Shown here: positions 23,584-33,269 of the stretch, in pieces
How the letters are laid out: every line of letters starts with the position of its first letter
Numbering within the stretch: the stretch's first letter is position 1
Assembly (NCBI GenBank): GCA_014379595.1
Contig: JACMLM010000048.1
Coordinates: 1-64,000 of the forward strand
Direction of reading: 5' to 3'
Length of the DNA stretch: 64,000 nt
Origin: Anaerolineales bacterium
GTDB taxonomy: Bacteria; Chloroflexota; Anaerolineae; Anaerolineales; Villigracilaceae
Notes under the pieces: model-generated
Database searches by the model: none
What the model saw: only the letters and a program-made list of their open reading frames with translations
Told to the model about the DNA's origin: nothing
Made by a program: the position numbers and the translations under genes

Positions 23584-24531
23584 ATGCGAATCTGTCTGTT
23601 GACCGATGAAACAATAGAAGAGTTTAATCCCTCACAGCATTTGACGGATTACGAATGGGACTTGGCAACGGTACAGCGGCCTATATTTGAATTTATGAGC
23701 GAGCTTTCTTCTCGAAAACAATATGATGTTTATTTAAATATGTTTGATGGGGATGATGACGATAATGCGGGCTTTCAAATGGTTTGTGCTCTTGAGAAAT
23801 TAAAACTGGCATTTACAGGCGCAGACAGCAAATGTTATGACCCATCCCGTGAGGAGATGCAGGCTGTTGCAGAGGCAAACCAATTAAATTTTGCTCGTGG
23901 TTTTCATGCAAAATCTGATCTTGACCTTGCACAAGCAGATGCTTTAAATTTCCCCTTGATCGTTAAACATCCGAATAGTTTTGCAAGCATAGGGTTAACG
24001 CGTAGTTCTCGGGTTGAAACAAAAGAACAACTTAAGGAACAATTTCAGATCACTGCCGCTGAATTTGGTTCGGCACGTGTGGAGGAATTTATTGAAGGAC
24101 GCGAGGTCAGCTGCCTGGTGGTAGATAACCCTGATGACCTTTCTGCTCCGTATGCGTATTTACCTGCAGAAGTGATCTTCCCTTCTGGCGAAACATTTTT
24201 GCATGAAGAAGTGAAATGGTACAACTGGGATACATATGTTGTGCGGCTTGAAGATAAAAATATTTGCGAGAGAGTGCAGAATGCCAGCACAAAAATGTTT
24301 TCGGCAATAGGCGGAACAGGCTATGCGCGTGTTGACCTGCGTATCCGCCCTAATGGGGAATTGGTTATCTTAGAGATCAATCCCAATTGCGGCATCCTTT
24401 TCTATGGGCCAGATGATAGAAGCCATGCAGACCTGCCGATCACATGGGATAAAGATGGGCATAAAGGATTTCTGGAGCGAATATTTCAATCGGCCATTTT
24501 GAGGCGGGACATTAGGAAAATCAATTCCTAG
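23584..24531 (+). CDS. ATP-grasp ligase, D-alanine-D-alanine ligase-like (copy 2)
   Basis: This 315-residue protein is a paralogue of the gene at 19970. It shares an N-terminal MRxCxLxDExIxxF opening and an acidic patch (DGDDDDN). It also has LAFTGADSKCYDPSREEMQAVAEAN, FPLIVKHPNSFASIGLTRSSR, RVEEFIEGREVSCLVVDNPDD and YARVDLRIRPNGELVILEINPNCGIL. The ATP-grasp catalytic Asp, Glu and Asn residues are present. It is coupled to the LRR gene upstream. Ligation of an amino acid or peptide with ATP is the family reaction; the substrate is unknown. Confidence 0.85.
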   Translation: MRICLLTDETIEEFNPSQHLTDYEWDLATVQRPIFEFMSELSSRKQYDVYLNMFDGDDDDNAGFQMVCALEKLKLAFTGADSKCYDPSREEMQAVAEANQLNFARGFHAKSDLDLAQADALNFPLIVKHPNSFASIGLTRSSRVETKEQLKEQFQITAAEFGSARVEEFIEGREVSCLVVDNPDDLSAPYAYLPAEVIFPSGETFLHEEVKWYNWDTYVVRLEDKNICERVQNASTKMFSAIGGTGYARVDLRIRPNGELVILEINPNCGILFYGPDDRSHADLPITWDKDGHKGFLERIFQSAILRRDIRKINS

Positions 24532-24571
24532 CTAAAATTTTGCTAAGTTGTTCCTCACAAATCCGGGATAG

Positions 24572-25420
24572 TTAAGGAACTGGAACTGTGGTTAACAAAC
24601 ATTGATTGTCTGTTGTTCGAAAGCTTTCATAGAACTCATGGGCATCCATTTCTGTAAGTGCATCCAAAGGTTTCAGCTTGTGCCAACCCCGAGTAACAAA
24701 AATATTCATCTCAGCAAGTGTATAGCGACTTGATTCTAACAAGTACAAATCTGGAGAAGTATCTGTGGGGCAAATATTAATGAATGACTGTGAGAATGTG
24801 GCTTCACCAGAATAAATCGCAAAAAAACCTTGTTGAGGATAAACCAGGATGAGACTAAACCAGGATGTTCCTTCTGCAGTTTCTGGAATAACTTCCGCGC
24901 CAACTTCCTCGGGTTCACCATATTCGTTAAACAAGTAATGCACACTGTATAACTCTGTAATCCCTGGAGGGAGATTAATACTAGTCACCAAACCATCTTT
25001 GTAGGTAAGATCGACAACGACTCGCTTATTACGATATTCAAAAAATACGCTGCCATTAATCAGTTCTCCAATTGAAGACAAAAATTTTTTGGTTGCAAAC
25101 TCACTGGTCTTTCCTGGAATAATATTTCCCCAACATGAAAGACGGCATTGAGATGACAGGGATTGGATCATATTCTCTGAACTTGCCGCCTCGCTTGTTG
25201 GAATTAACGTCTGAGTAGCTGTAAGAGTAAATGTAGGGACAATAGTTGCTGTTATTGTAGGAGTAAGACTGGCAGGTAATGGTGTTGTACTTGGTTGATG
25301 GTCAGGCTCTATTGTTGCACTGTCAGTATTTTTGATAGAAAAACATCCAGACACAGCTAAACCAAGTATAGGCACGAGACATACCCTCAGCAGTAAGTAC
25401 CTTAAAGATGTTCTTTTCAT
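24572..25420 (-). CDS. putative lipoprotein
   Basis: This is about 282 residues, starting MKRTSLRYLLLRVC. This start is chosen because AAAGGAA lies about nine bases upstream and the following sequence forms a signal peptide with lipobox AVSGC. A longer open frame exists but has no such signal. A Thr/Pro-rich linker (PSTTPLPASLTPTITATIVPT) follows. The mature domain has two cysteines in SQCRLSCWGNI and a mixed beta-rich sequence. The family is not recognised. It is probably attached to the outer face of the membrane. Confidence 0.65.
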   Translation of the reverse strand: MKRTSLRYLLLRVCLVPILGLAVSGCFSIKNTDSATIEPDHQPSTTPLPASLTPTITATIVPTFTLTATQTLIPTSEAASSENMIQSLSSQCRLSCWGNIIPGKTSEFATKKFLSSIGELINGSVFFEYRNKRVVVDLTYKDGLVTSINLPPGITELYSVHYLFNEYGEPEEVGAEVIPETAEGTSWFSLILVYPQQGFFAIYSGEATFSQSFINICPTDTSPDLYLLESSRYTLAEMNIFVTRGWHKLKPLDALTEMDAHEFYESFRTTDNQCLLTTVPVP

Positions 25421-25484
25421 TCTGTCATTTCCTTTAATCTCGCTCAACGCGGATGTCCCTACCCATTCTAAGAATTGCCTTGAT

Positions 25485-25850
25485 TTACTCCACATTAACT
25501 CTATCTCCATGGCTTTTTGGAACAGAGACAACCAGAAAAACCACATCTGCACTTGAATTATTTTCAAAGCAATGTTTTACAAGCGGGGGGATTTCCAAGC
25601 CTTCGCCCTTTTGCAAAGCTATCAAATCATTTTCAAATCTCATTTCTGCTTCACCCTCAAGAATATAAAAGAACTGGCGCGATATTTTATGATAATGCAT
25701 GACTTCCGCTTTCCCAGCAGAAACGTGTTCCTGTATCACACTCACATCATCACGTTTGAGCAAAGGCCAGCCGTCAGAGTTGTCACCCCATAGATAATGT
25801 TCTGCATTCGCTATTGATACTGGTTTTATCTCTTTTTTCGTTTCATCCAT
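25485..25850 (-). CDS. cupin-domain protein
   Basis: This 121-residue single-domain cupin has VMHYHKISRQFFYILEGEAEMRFE, giving the first cupin motif (HxH..E-like with HYHKIS...E). GEGLEIPPLVKHCFEN is the second motif with its His. Such proteins bind a metal ion and act as oxygenases, isomerases or sensors. The start overlaps the upstream small membrane protein by 25 bases, suggesting translational coupling in an operon with the hydrolase at 25997. Confidence 0.8.
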   Translation of the reverse strand: MDETKKEIKPVSIANAEHYLWGDNSDGWPLLKRDDVSVIQEHVSAGKAEVMHYHKISRQFFYILEGEAEMRFENDLIALQKGEGLEIPPLVKHCFENNSSADVVFLVVSVPKSHGDRVNVE

Positions 25851-25993
25851 CTTTTACCTATTATGAACGAGATAACGACACACGCAATGGCTGCCCATGA
25901 GAAAATGCTATTGTCGGTGCTGATGCCGATAAATAATAATGCCATGCCAAGAATAAGAAGAATTACTGAGATAGTGCGGCGATCTAACTTCAT
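25826..25993 (-). CDS. small two-helix membrane protein
   Basis: A 55-residue reading frame starts MKLDRRTISVILLILGMALLF. It has two hydrophobic segments (about 8-24 and 28-45) and a basic tail, WMKRKKR. It begins three bases after the hydrolase stop and overlaps the cupin start by 25 bases, which supports a real coupled gene. No family is recognised. Confidence 0.6.
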   Translation of the reverse strand: MKLDRRTISVILLILGMALLFIGISTDNSIFSWAAIACVVISFIIGKRWMKRKKR

Positions 25994-25996
25994 TTC

Positions 25997-27379
25997 TTAT
26001 CTCACTTTCACTTCACTAAAATCATCAAATGATCCATCAAATAACTTGGATGGCTTATTGTTCAAGGTTAACTCAAAGAAATCAAGTAAGTAGGAATTAA
26101 TGATCTCAGTCACCTGCTTGCCATTCAATTGTCCTTTCAAGCCTAATTGCGGCGCAATAGGTGAAAGCAGCGGTAGGTCGCTGAAATCGTAATGTTTGGT
26201 TCCATTAATAACAACAGCACCTTTGCTTTGTGAAACACTCGGATAAAACTGATTGAATAATTGGTTGTTCTTGCTGTCTGTAATTTCTGCCCATGATTGG
26301 CTGAACATAAAGAAAGATGGTTGCGGAACGCCGCTCTCGATCACTTCAGCAGAGACGGGACGCATGAATGGGTCCATGCCCAAAACAGCTTTACAACGCG
26401 GATCAATGCCGCAGAATTGGATGGCTGCACCGCCGCCCGTGGAATGTCCATACACTCCGATGCGTTCCATATCCAGCTTTTGGAAGAAGAAGCTGTCCGC
26501 ATCTTCATCCCAATCTTGAAATTGATTCAACACGAAAGACATATCTCCAGCCCATTGATCCACCAGCCTACGTGCCACAATTTCATAATTTGGATCATCC
26601 GCATCTTCAGGCAATGCTTTCGGATTATTTAGCGCAACGGCCCCATCAGGGAATACGGTAATCACTGCGCCGTATGTATGTTGAATTGCGATCACAACAT
26701 ATCCATGACTCGCCAATTCCAACGCCTGACCAGTATTCTGTGCATTGAATCCATTCCAGCCATGCGAGAATAAGATAACAGGATAACCGTTATCTGTTTG
26801 TGCGATCGGCGCATCTTTGTAAGCGGGGATGTCTACCAGCGCCAGATGATTCAAGAAATAAGATGGGAGGTTAATGTAAGTCGCAATGGCGGGAGCAAAA
26901 GTTTTTGCATCCGACACCCAGGGTGCGCGTTCGTCCTCTGCGGTTATGTTTGCAGGATACCAAACTTGAACCATAAACCTGCGCGCTTCATCTTTTCCTG
27001 AATATTTTTCTTTGCGCGTCGTATCTGTAAATTCATAAATCGATGTGCCGATTTGGAGTGGCCCGCTTGGCGTGGGGATTCTTGGAACAGGCAACAGAAT
27101 AGGCAATGCTGTTGAAAGCAAAAGCAGGATCACGGTTAAGGTTGAAGCGAGCGTAGACCAATCTGCTTGATTGGTAATTTTTATCAGGCTGCTTATTACC
27201 AATATTAAAGTTAGCCCATAGATCGGAATCATCTGCCAGCGATATCCCTCGACATATAAATGAATAAGGATAAGAATCAACGCGAGAGCAGGGATCAATC
27301 TAATCACGAGCGGACGCGGATGAGGCCAGAGTAAATATATTGCGAGAAGGGCTGGAATTATTATTTCAAGTGGGCGCAT
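25997..27379 (-). CDS. membrane-anchored alpha/beta hydrolase (PAF-acetylhydrolase/lipase-like)
   Basis: This 460-residue protein has an N-terminal block of about four membrane helices (1-115). An alpha/beta hydrolase domain follows: PVILFSHGWNGFNAQ (oxyanion region), GHSTGGGAAIQF (nucleophile elbow GxSxGG, near 330), a conserved Asp near GMDPFM and His in NGTKHYDFSD. The pattern is close to platelet-activating-factor acetylhydrolase-like esterases. It should hydrolyse an ester or lipid with the active site outside. It is the first gene of a three-gene operon with the small membrane protein and the cupin. Confidence 0.8.
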   Translation of the reverse strand: MRPLEIIIPALLAIYLLWPHPRPLVIRLIPALALILILIHLYVEGYRWQMIPIYGLTLILVISSLIKITNQADWSTLASTLTVILLLLSTALPILLPVPRIPTPSGPLQIGTSIYEFTDTTRKEKYSGKDEARRFMVQVWYPANITAEDERAPWVSDAKTFAPAIATYINLPSYFLNHLALVDIPAYKDAPIAQTDNGYPVILFSHGWNGFNAQNTGQALELASHGYVVIAIQHTYGAVITVFPDGAVALNNPKALPEDADDPNYEIVARRLVDQWAGDMSFVLNQFQDWDEDADSFFFQKLDMERIGVYGHSTGGGAAIQFCGIDPRCKAVLGMDPFMRPVSAEVIESGVPQPSFFMFSQSWAEITDSKNNQLFNQFYPSVSQSKGAVVINGTKHYDFSDLPLLSPIAPQLGLKGQLNGKQVTEIINSYLLDFFELTLNNKPSKLFDGSFDDFSEVKVR

Positions 27380-27444
27380 AGTTTTCCTTTAATTTGTGAC
27401 TATCATTTTAAAGCTTTTTGCATAAAATTGACCACGGAGGCCGC

Positions 27445-29478
27445 ATGTTAATATTTTCTCTCAGTATTTTTCTTTCTGCATTTTTATTGTTTCAAATCCA
27501 GCCAATGATCGGAAAGTTTATTTTGCCATGGTTCGGGGGCACGCCCGCGGTATGGTCAACCGCCATGTTGTTCTTTCAAATTATTTTAACAGGCGGATAC
27601 GCGTATGCATATTGGCTTGTTAAACGTGCTCGACAAGGTTGGATTCATATCGCGCTGATCGGAATAACAATTGCGCTTCTTGCTGCGCTCGGGCTTGCGT
27701 GGCCGTCCCCGATCACTCCCTCCGCTGACATGCGTCCCGCCGATGTGAGTTTTCCTATCTTCCATATATTTCTCTTGCTGACAGTTTCAGTCGGCTTGCC
27801 ATATTTTGTATTGGCTTCCAACGGGACATTGATGCAAGCGTGGTTTAGTCGTGCTTTCCCTGAGCAGTCTTACGCGCGTTTATATGCTTTGTCTAATGCT
27901 GGTTCCTTGCTTGGGTTGCTTGCTTATCCGTTGTTGGTGGAGCCACTGCTGACTCTTCGTCAACAAGGCTGGGCCTGGGCTGGCGGATTCATTCTCTTTG
28001 CACTCGTCGCGGGGAGTATAAGTTGGCGCACTCGCGAAACAAGAGGAAATACCGAACAAATTTCTACACATGAGAAGCCATCACTTTCATTGCGCACCTT
28101 GTGGATTATTTTGAGCGGCATTGCTTCTTTATTTTTATTGTCGGTTACTAATCAGATATCTCAAGAGGTGGCAGTGATTCCATTCTTATGGATATTACCG
28201 CTTGCCATTTATTTACTTTCCTTCATTCTTGCATTCTCTGATTCGCGTTGGTATGAAAGGCGTTTATATACCTTGCTGTTTAGTTTTGCCAGCCTGGCCA
28301 TTTTATGGATGTTGACTCAGGCCGAATCTCTGAACGTACTTTGGCAGATCGCTATATATAACTTACTTTTATTTCTAGCGTGTATGATCTGTCATGGTGA
28401 GCTGTATCGCTTGCGGCCCCATGCAGACCATCTGACCACTTTTTATCTAATGGTTTCGATTGGTGGGGCAGTGGGCGGTATCTTTGTTAATTTGATCGCT
28501 CCTTTTATCTTTACAGGATATTGGGAGTTTTATCTTGGATGGCTGCTTACGATCATTTTGCTGGCAGTAATGTTATTGCCGCGATTATCTGCTCAGGTGA
28601 ACAGTCAGACGCGTGTGATGAGCGTGTCTTTTATTATTGCCATCGCGCTTCTCGCATTTGGTTTGAATCGATATCAAAATGCACTTTTTGTGGAACGTAA
28701 TTTTTATGGGGTCATTCGCGTTAAGGAATTAGATGATAATGCGCTTGCCATGATCCACGGTGTCACTGTTCATGGAATTCAATATCCTAATGAACCAACG
28801 CGTACTTCCACTTATTATGTCGAAGATAGCGGCATAGGATTATTATTACTAAACCACCCTCAACGTGGGCAGGGACTGCATGTCGGAATTCTAGGTCTCG
28901 GTACGGGAACACTTGCTGCATATGCCGAAGATGGAGATGTATATCGTTTATATGAGATCAATCCTGTTGTTGTCAAATTGGCAGAAGGCGAAGGCGGTTA
29001 TTTTACATTTCTAAGCGATAGCAAAGCAGATGTCACTGTCATCACTGGAGATGCACGTATTTCTTTGGAACAGGAATTGCTTCAAGGACAGCCGCAGGGT
29101 TTTGATGTGTTGGTATTAGATACATTCAGCAGCGACTCGATTCCTGTTCATCTGGTCACAAAAGAAGCGTTTGCGCTTTATCTGGATCATCTTGCCCCAA
29201 ATGGTGTGATTGCCGCTCATATCTCGAATCGTCATCTGGACCTGCAGCCTGTCATCTGGCAACTGGCACAGGAATACTCCCTCGACATCGTGCGTATCAG
29301 CAGACCCATTCAATCAGAAGTGGATGGCTTTCCATCTGAATGGATTTTGTTGACAAATAGCCATGCTGTGCTTGAAAAACCAGCAATTGCATCACATGCT
29401 GATAGCTATGATGAATATTATTCGTCAATTCCCTTGTGGACGGACGATTACAGTAATTTATTTCAAATATTAAGATGA
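27445..29478 (+). CDS. membrane-fused spermidine synthase-like protein
   Basis: This is about 677 residues. An N-terminal half with about eleven membrane helices begins MLIFSLSIFLSAFLLFQIQPMIGKFILPWFGGTPAVW. The C-terminal half has a Rossmann-type polyamine synthase-like domain: GLLLLNHPQRG, VGILGLGTGTLAAYAEDG, YEINPVVVKLAEG, TVITGDARISLEQ, FDVLVLDTFSSDSIPVHLVT. The QIQPMIGKxILPWFGG signature is typical of this fused family. The start at 27445 is chosen for the GGAGGCCGC before ATG. Whether it makes a polyamine is unproven; the domain lacks parts of classical spermidine synthase. Confidence 0.85.
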   Translation: MLIFSLSIFLSAFLLFQIQPMIGKFILPWFGGTPAVWSTAMLFFQIILTGGYAYAYWLVKRARQGWIHIALIGITIALLAALGLAWPSPITPSADMRPADVSFPIFHIFLLLTVSVGLPYFVLASNGTLMQAWFSRAFPEQSYARLYALSNAGSLLGLLAYPLLVEPLLTLRQQGWAWAGGFILFALVAGSISWRTRETRGNTEQISTHEKPSLSLRTLWIILSGIASLFLLSVTNQISQEVAVIPFLWILPLAIYLLSFILAFSDSRWYERRLYTLLFSFASLAILWMLTQAESLNVLWQIAIYNLLLFLACMICHGELYRLRPHADHLTTFYLMVSIGGAVGGIFVNLIAPFIFTGYWEFYLGWLLTIILLAVMLLPRLSAQVNSQTRVMSVSFIIAIALLAFGLNRYQNALFVERNFYGVIRVKELDDNALAMIHGVTVHGIQYPNEPTRTSTYYVEDSGIGLLLLNHPQRGQGLHVGILGLGTGTLAAYAEDGDVYRLYEINPVVVKLAEGEGGYFTFLSDSKADVTVITGDARISLEQELLQGQPQGFDVLVLDTFSSDSIPVHLVTKEAFALYLDHLAPNGVIAAHISNRHLDLQPVIWQLAQEYSLDIVRISRPIQSEVDGFPSEWILLTNSHAVLEKPAIASHADSYDEYYSSIPLWTDDYSNLFQILR

Positions 29479-29552
29479 AAAGGGATAGAATCCCTAAATT
29501 TTTTGTAAGGTTTTCAAAACTTATGGGTGGTTCTAATTTAGGCTCATACAGG

Positions 29553-29594
29553 TATAATAATTGGAGACGTAATAGCTGTGCATACAGCTTTTTT
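29553..29594 (+). promoter_or_regulatory. -10 element and small leader hairpin of the beta-helix protein gene
   Basis: TATAAT lies at 29553-29558 without a clear -35. In the leader, AGCTGT (29574-29579), GCAT and ACAGCT (29584-29589) form a hairpin continued by a run of T. This resembles a small terminator or attenuator between promoter and gene. A strong AAAGGAG ribosome site follows, so expression may be tuned in the leader. Confidence 0.4.
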
Positions 29595-29611
29595 AACTAA
29601 AGGAGAAAATT

Positions 29612-32600
29612 ATGATAACTAGATCCCGTATTTCGCTGACGGCGGCAACAGTTCTCATGGTGCTCATGTTCAGCGCCATGTGGACTGTTCCAGCTTTTGC
29701 TGATGACACCACTCCTCCGCCAACGGAGACACCTACTGAGGTGGTCCCACCGGTTGAGGAAGAAGCTGTCGAAGCTCAACCTGCTGAGGCTGTAGTAGTT
29801 GAAACTGCACCAGCTGATGATGTAGTAGTAGAAGAGCCTGCTCCACAGGAAGAGACAGTGGCAGAGCTTCTTGCACAACTTCCAGAGGGAACTGATTTGA
29901 TTGTAACGGATGCAAATGGCGAAGCGCTTCCTCTTGCTAGTACAGAAGCTGCTGAAGCGATTCCATTTGTTGACCCGGTTTGGTGCCCAACAGGAGTTAC
30001 TCCTCAGAATGGCACTGGGGGATGTTCAACAAGTTACGCAAGTTTAGCACTTTTGATTACTGGTTTTGTTCCAACAGGAAATGGAGTGATCTGGATTCAG
30101 AGTGGTGCTGATGCAACTCCATCTGGCACAGCTCTTACTATTGATGGTGCTACCAACTGGGCAGCTGCAGCAAATTTCTCTCTTGCTCTTCAAGGTGGCT
30201 GGAGTGGTACTATGGGGACAACCACTGTTAATGTCGAGACTCCATCCATATTTGACCAGACACTGTCTATTATCAATTGGAATGCTGCCGTATCCCTCGC
30301 AGATATTGTAATTGATGGTGCAGCCAGCAATACCGCTACTGAAAATTCTGCTCTTTTAATCGAGACTACGGGAAACATCCAGCTTACCCGCGTGACATTG
30401 AAAAATAGTCAAAATAGTGGTGCTGCTGCAACAAATGGTGCTACGCTTGACAACAGCACCAGTACCACCGCCAGTACGGTCTATGTGAATAATGGCTACT
30501 TCCAGAATAATGACGGAGATGGCTTACATATCTACTCTGCTGGTATGGTAACGATGGCAAATATTTATGCAAATGGCAATGACTTAGGTGGTGCCATCAT
30601 TGATAATTCCTTTGCAGCTACAGATCAAGCCGTGACATTGAGCGGCGCCCAGGAATATAATAACAACGGAAACACCTCAGGCTTAGATATTACTTCTAAC
30701 GGTCTCGTTACTATCACTAGTGTCATCGCCAATGGTAATGGTGGCAATGGCGTTGGTATTAATAACAGCACCAGTGCTACCAACCAGGGTGTGACAATCC
30801 TTGGTACGAACAACTTTAATACAAATGGTAATGGTCTCTACGTTTTGTCACAGGGCATTATCACAACCTATAACATCATTGCTTCTGATAATGACAATTT
30901 TGGTGCACAATTGGATAATTGTGATAGTGTAGGAGCGGGGTGTAGGGGAGCTTCAGGTGTGAATGTGTATGGCAGCAATTTGTTCTATGGGAATGGCGCA
31001 GACGGACTTAACGTCGAGACTTTTGGGGCCATTAATGCCTACAGCCTGACAGCTTCTTATAACGGTGGACATGGTGCCCGTCTTGAAAATCAGCTTTTTA
31101 ATGAATCTAATGTAGATGCTGCTGGTGGCATAATGTTGTATGGCTACAATGTCTTTAATGGCAATGATTTCGATGGACTGAATGCATCCAGCCATGGAGA
31201 TATTATTGCTTACAGCAATTTAACGGCTAGTGAAAATACAGGGAGCGGCGCTAGTTTGAATGCTACTAAACTACAGCCCACTCTATATTGCTATGTAGCA
31301 AAAGTTAAGGGAAAGAAGAAAACTGTCTGTAGTTACATAACGGCAGCAAATATATCTCTGTATGGGGTTAATAAATTTGATTGGAATAACGGTGATGGTT
31401 TGTATGCTTCTTCAAACGGCACAATTACCCTTTACAATGTCAGCGCAAATTTCAATGGAGCTAGTGGCGCTAATCTAACCAACACAACTCAAGGTTATGG
31501 CATTGGCCTCTATGGGACAAATTCCTTTGCAGGAAATTGCTCGTGTGGGGCAGGTTTGCTTATAAATAGCGCGGGTACAGTTACCCTGTACAATATTACT
31601 GCAGAGGATAATGCGGGGAATGGCGTTGATATTGATAATACTGCGAGTACAACTGGCCTGGGTGTGACCTTATATGGTAACAATACGTTTAATGGTAATG
31701 CAACTGGTTTGAACGTCTTATCCCATGGCATTATCACAACAAATGGCATCTCTGCTTATGGTAATACAGAGGACGGTGTACACCTGGATAATTGTCATGT
31801 TGTTTCTGGTAAATGCAGCGTCTCTGGTGCCCCATATGTTTACATGTTGGGCAATAATTATTTCTCTTTGAATGGTGAAGATGGACTGGATATTACCAGC
31901 TTTGGCCAGATCATCACCTATAACTTAACAGCTTCCAATAACGGTCTTCTTTCTGGTGGACATGGTGCCCGACTAAACAATCAATGGTTCAATAATGCGG
32001 TTGTATCTGCTGAGTCTGTTGGTACTATAACCTTGTATGGAACGAATGTCTTCAGAATGAATGCTGACGATGGATTAAATGCAAGCAGCAGTAATGACAT
32101 TATCACCTATAACCTGACAGCTAATTATAATGGTGATAATGGCGTTAGTTTATCTGTAAATAAGACCACCCCCACTCTTAAGGCATACTCCTATGTCACA
32201 AAAGTTAAAGGGAAGAAAAAGACGGTAACCGTATACTATAACCAAACCGCTGGGAATGTTACCCTGTATGGAGACAACAATTTTGTTAGAAATGATGTCG
32301 GAGATGGCCTTAACATTTCTGCTGATGGCGCGATCACTGTCTATAACTTGACGGCCAATGGAAATGGGCAGAGTGCCGCGCTAGGAGTTGGCAATGGTGC
32401 AACTTTGAATAATTGTCTGGCATCCTGCAATAACCCTGATGTCAATCCCGTAACCATATACGGCTTTGTGAACGTGAATGATAATAATTGGAGAGGTCTG
32501 GATATTGACAGTCCCGGTGCAATCACATTGAGCAATATTATCGCCAACGGGAATTTAGGTGTGGGTGTACGTGCTAACAATCAATATAATTCAGCACTTG

Positions 32601-33145
32601 ACTCCGCAACGCGTGGAGTGACAATTACCGGCACAAACATATTCAATGAAAATGATTCAACAGGACTTGTTGTACTCAGCTATGGTGCTATCTCACTAAA
32701 TAGTATTAACGCTTACAATAATGGTGACGACACCCCTGGTAGTACCTCTGGCGCAGTGTTAAACAATGCAGGAGGAATTGCGCCTAAGAACATTACCTTG
32801 ACAGGCATAAACTCCTTCGTTGGCAATTACTTCTGGGGGTTGCAATTCACCTCTGATGGTGCCGTTAATATTTCACGAATTAGTGCAGATGGTAATGATT
32901 ATGGTCCAACCGATCCGACGCCCGGTCCATTTATTGGTGGCGGTGTATTAGGTACTGCCAATACCATTACTATTACCTGCGGTCATATGTTTGGCAATGG
33001 TGTTACTGATCCAGGTCGCGGATATAATTTGGCTGCTACAGGTGTCTTGACCCTCAATGGCATCTACTCCGCTGGAAATGGTAATCCAACAGATATTGGT
33101 ACTGGTTCTTCAGTAGTCAGAACTAGTGCTTGTGCTCTGCCATAA
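29612..33145 (+). CDS. large secreted beta-helix repeat protein
   Basis: This 1177-residue protein has a signal peptide at 1-30 (ending VPAFADD). A Pro/Glu/Val-rich stalk with many acidic residues follows to about 105, then a domain of about 250 residues (VWCPTGVTPQNGTGG...). The rest is a long parallel beta-helix built of 20-30-residue units with Asn/Gly-rich turns (NGNGGNGVGINN, LYGTNSFAGN, DGLNVETFGAINAYSLTAS). A block around 393-590 is repeated near 684-890. Two inserts read YVxKVKGKKKTV. There is no C-terminal anchor or LPXTG motif, so attachment is unknown. It resembles adhesins and cell-surface polysaccharide-active proteins. Confidence 0.8.
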   Translation: MITRSRISLTAATVLMVLMFSAMWTVPAFADDTTPPPTETPTEVVPPVEEEAVEAQPAEAVVVETAPADDVVVEEPAPQEETVAELLAQLPEGTDLIVTDANGEALPLASTEAAEAIPFVDPVWCPTGVTPQNGTGGCSTSYASLALLITGFVPTGNGVIWIQSGADATPSGTALTIDGATNWAAAANFSLALQGGWSGTMGTTTVNVETPSIFDQTLSIINWNAAVSLADIVIDGAASNTATENSALLIETTGNIQLTRVTLKNSQNSGAAATNGATLDNSTSTTASTVYVNNGYFQNNDGDGLHIYSAGMVTMANIYANGNDLGGAIIDNSFAATDQAVTLSGAQEYNNNGNTSGLDITSNGLVTITSVIANGNGGNGVGINNSTSATNQGVTILGTNNFNTNGNGLYVLSQGIITTYNIIASDNDNFGAQLDNCDSVGAGCRGASGVNVYGSNLFYGNGADGLNVETFGAINAYSLTASYNGGHGARLENQLFNESNVDAAGGIMLYGYNVFNGNDFDGLNASSHGDIIAYSNLTASENTGSGASLNATKLQPTLYCYVAKVKGKKKTVCSYITAANISLYGVNKFDWNNGDGLYASSNGTITLYNVSANFNGASGANLTNTTQGYGIGLYGTNSFAGNCSCGAGLLINSAGTVTLYNITAEDNAGNGVDIDNTASTTGLGVTLYGNNTFNGNATGLNVLSHGIITTNGISAYGNTEDGVHLDNCHVVSGKCSVSGAPYVYMLGNNYFSLNGEDGLDITSFGQIITYNLTASNNGLLSGGHGARLNNQWFNNAVVSAESVGTITLYGTNVFRMNADDGLNASSSNDIITYNLTANYNGDNGVSLSVNKTTPTLKAYSYVTKVKGKKKTVTVYYNQTAGNVTLYGDNNFVRNDVGDGLNISADGAITVYNLTANGNGQSAALGVGNGATLNNCLASCNNPDVNPVTIYGFVNVNDNNWRGLDIDSPGAITLSNIIANGNLGVGVRANNQYNSALDSATRGVTITGTNIFNENDSTGLVVLSYGAISLNSINAYNNGDDTPGSTSGAVLNNAGGIAPKNITLTGINSFVGNYFWGLQFTSDGAVNISRISADGNDYGPTDPTPGPFIGGGVLGTANTITITCGHMFGNGVTDPGRGYNLAATGVLTLNGIYSAGNGNPTDIGTGSSVVRTSACALP

Positions 33146-33170
33146 CGAATTGATATAGCTGTAATAATAA

Positions 33171-33212
33171 ATAAAAAGAGTGGACAGCCGAAAGGCTGTC
33201 CACTCTTTTTAT
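33171..33212. terminator. hairpin terminator
   Basis: A 19-bp perfect stem (33171-33189 with 33194-33212), GAAA loop and T-run. It follows the beta-helix gene. Confidence 0.9.
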
Positions 33213-33269
33213 ATTACCTGTAGTACCGACTTCAGTCGCTCTTGCACTACTGCCAAAAAACTAAATTGT

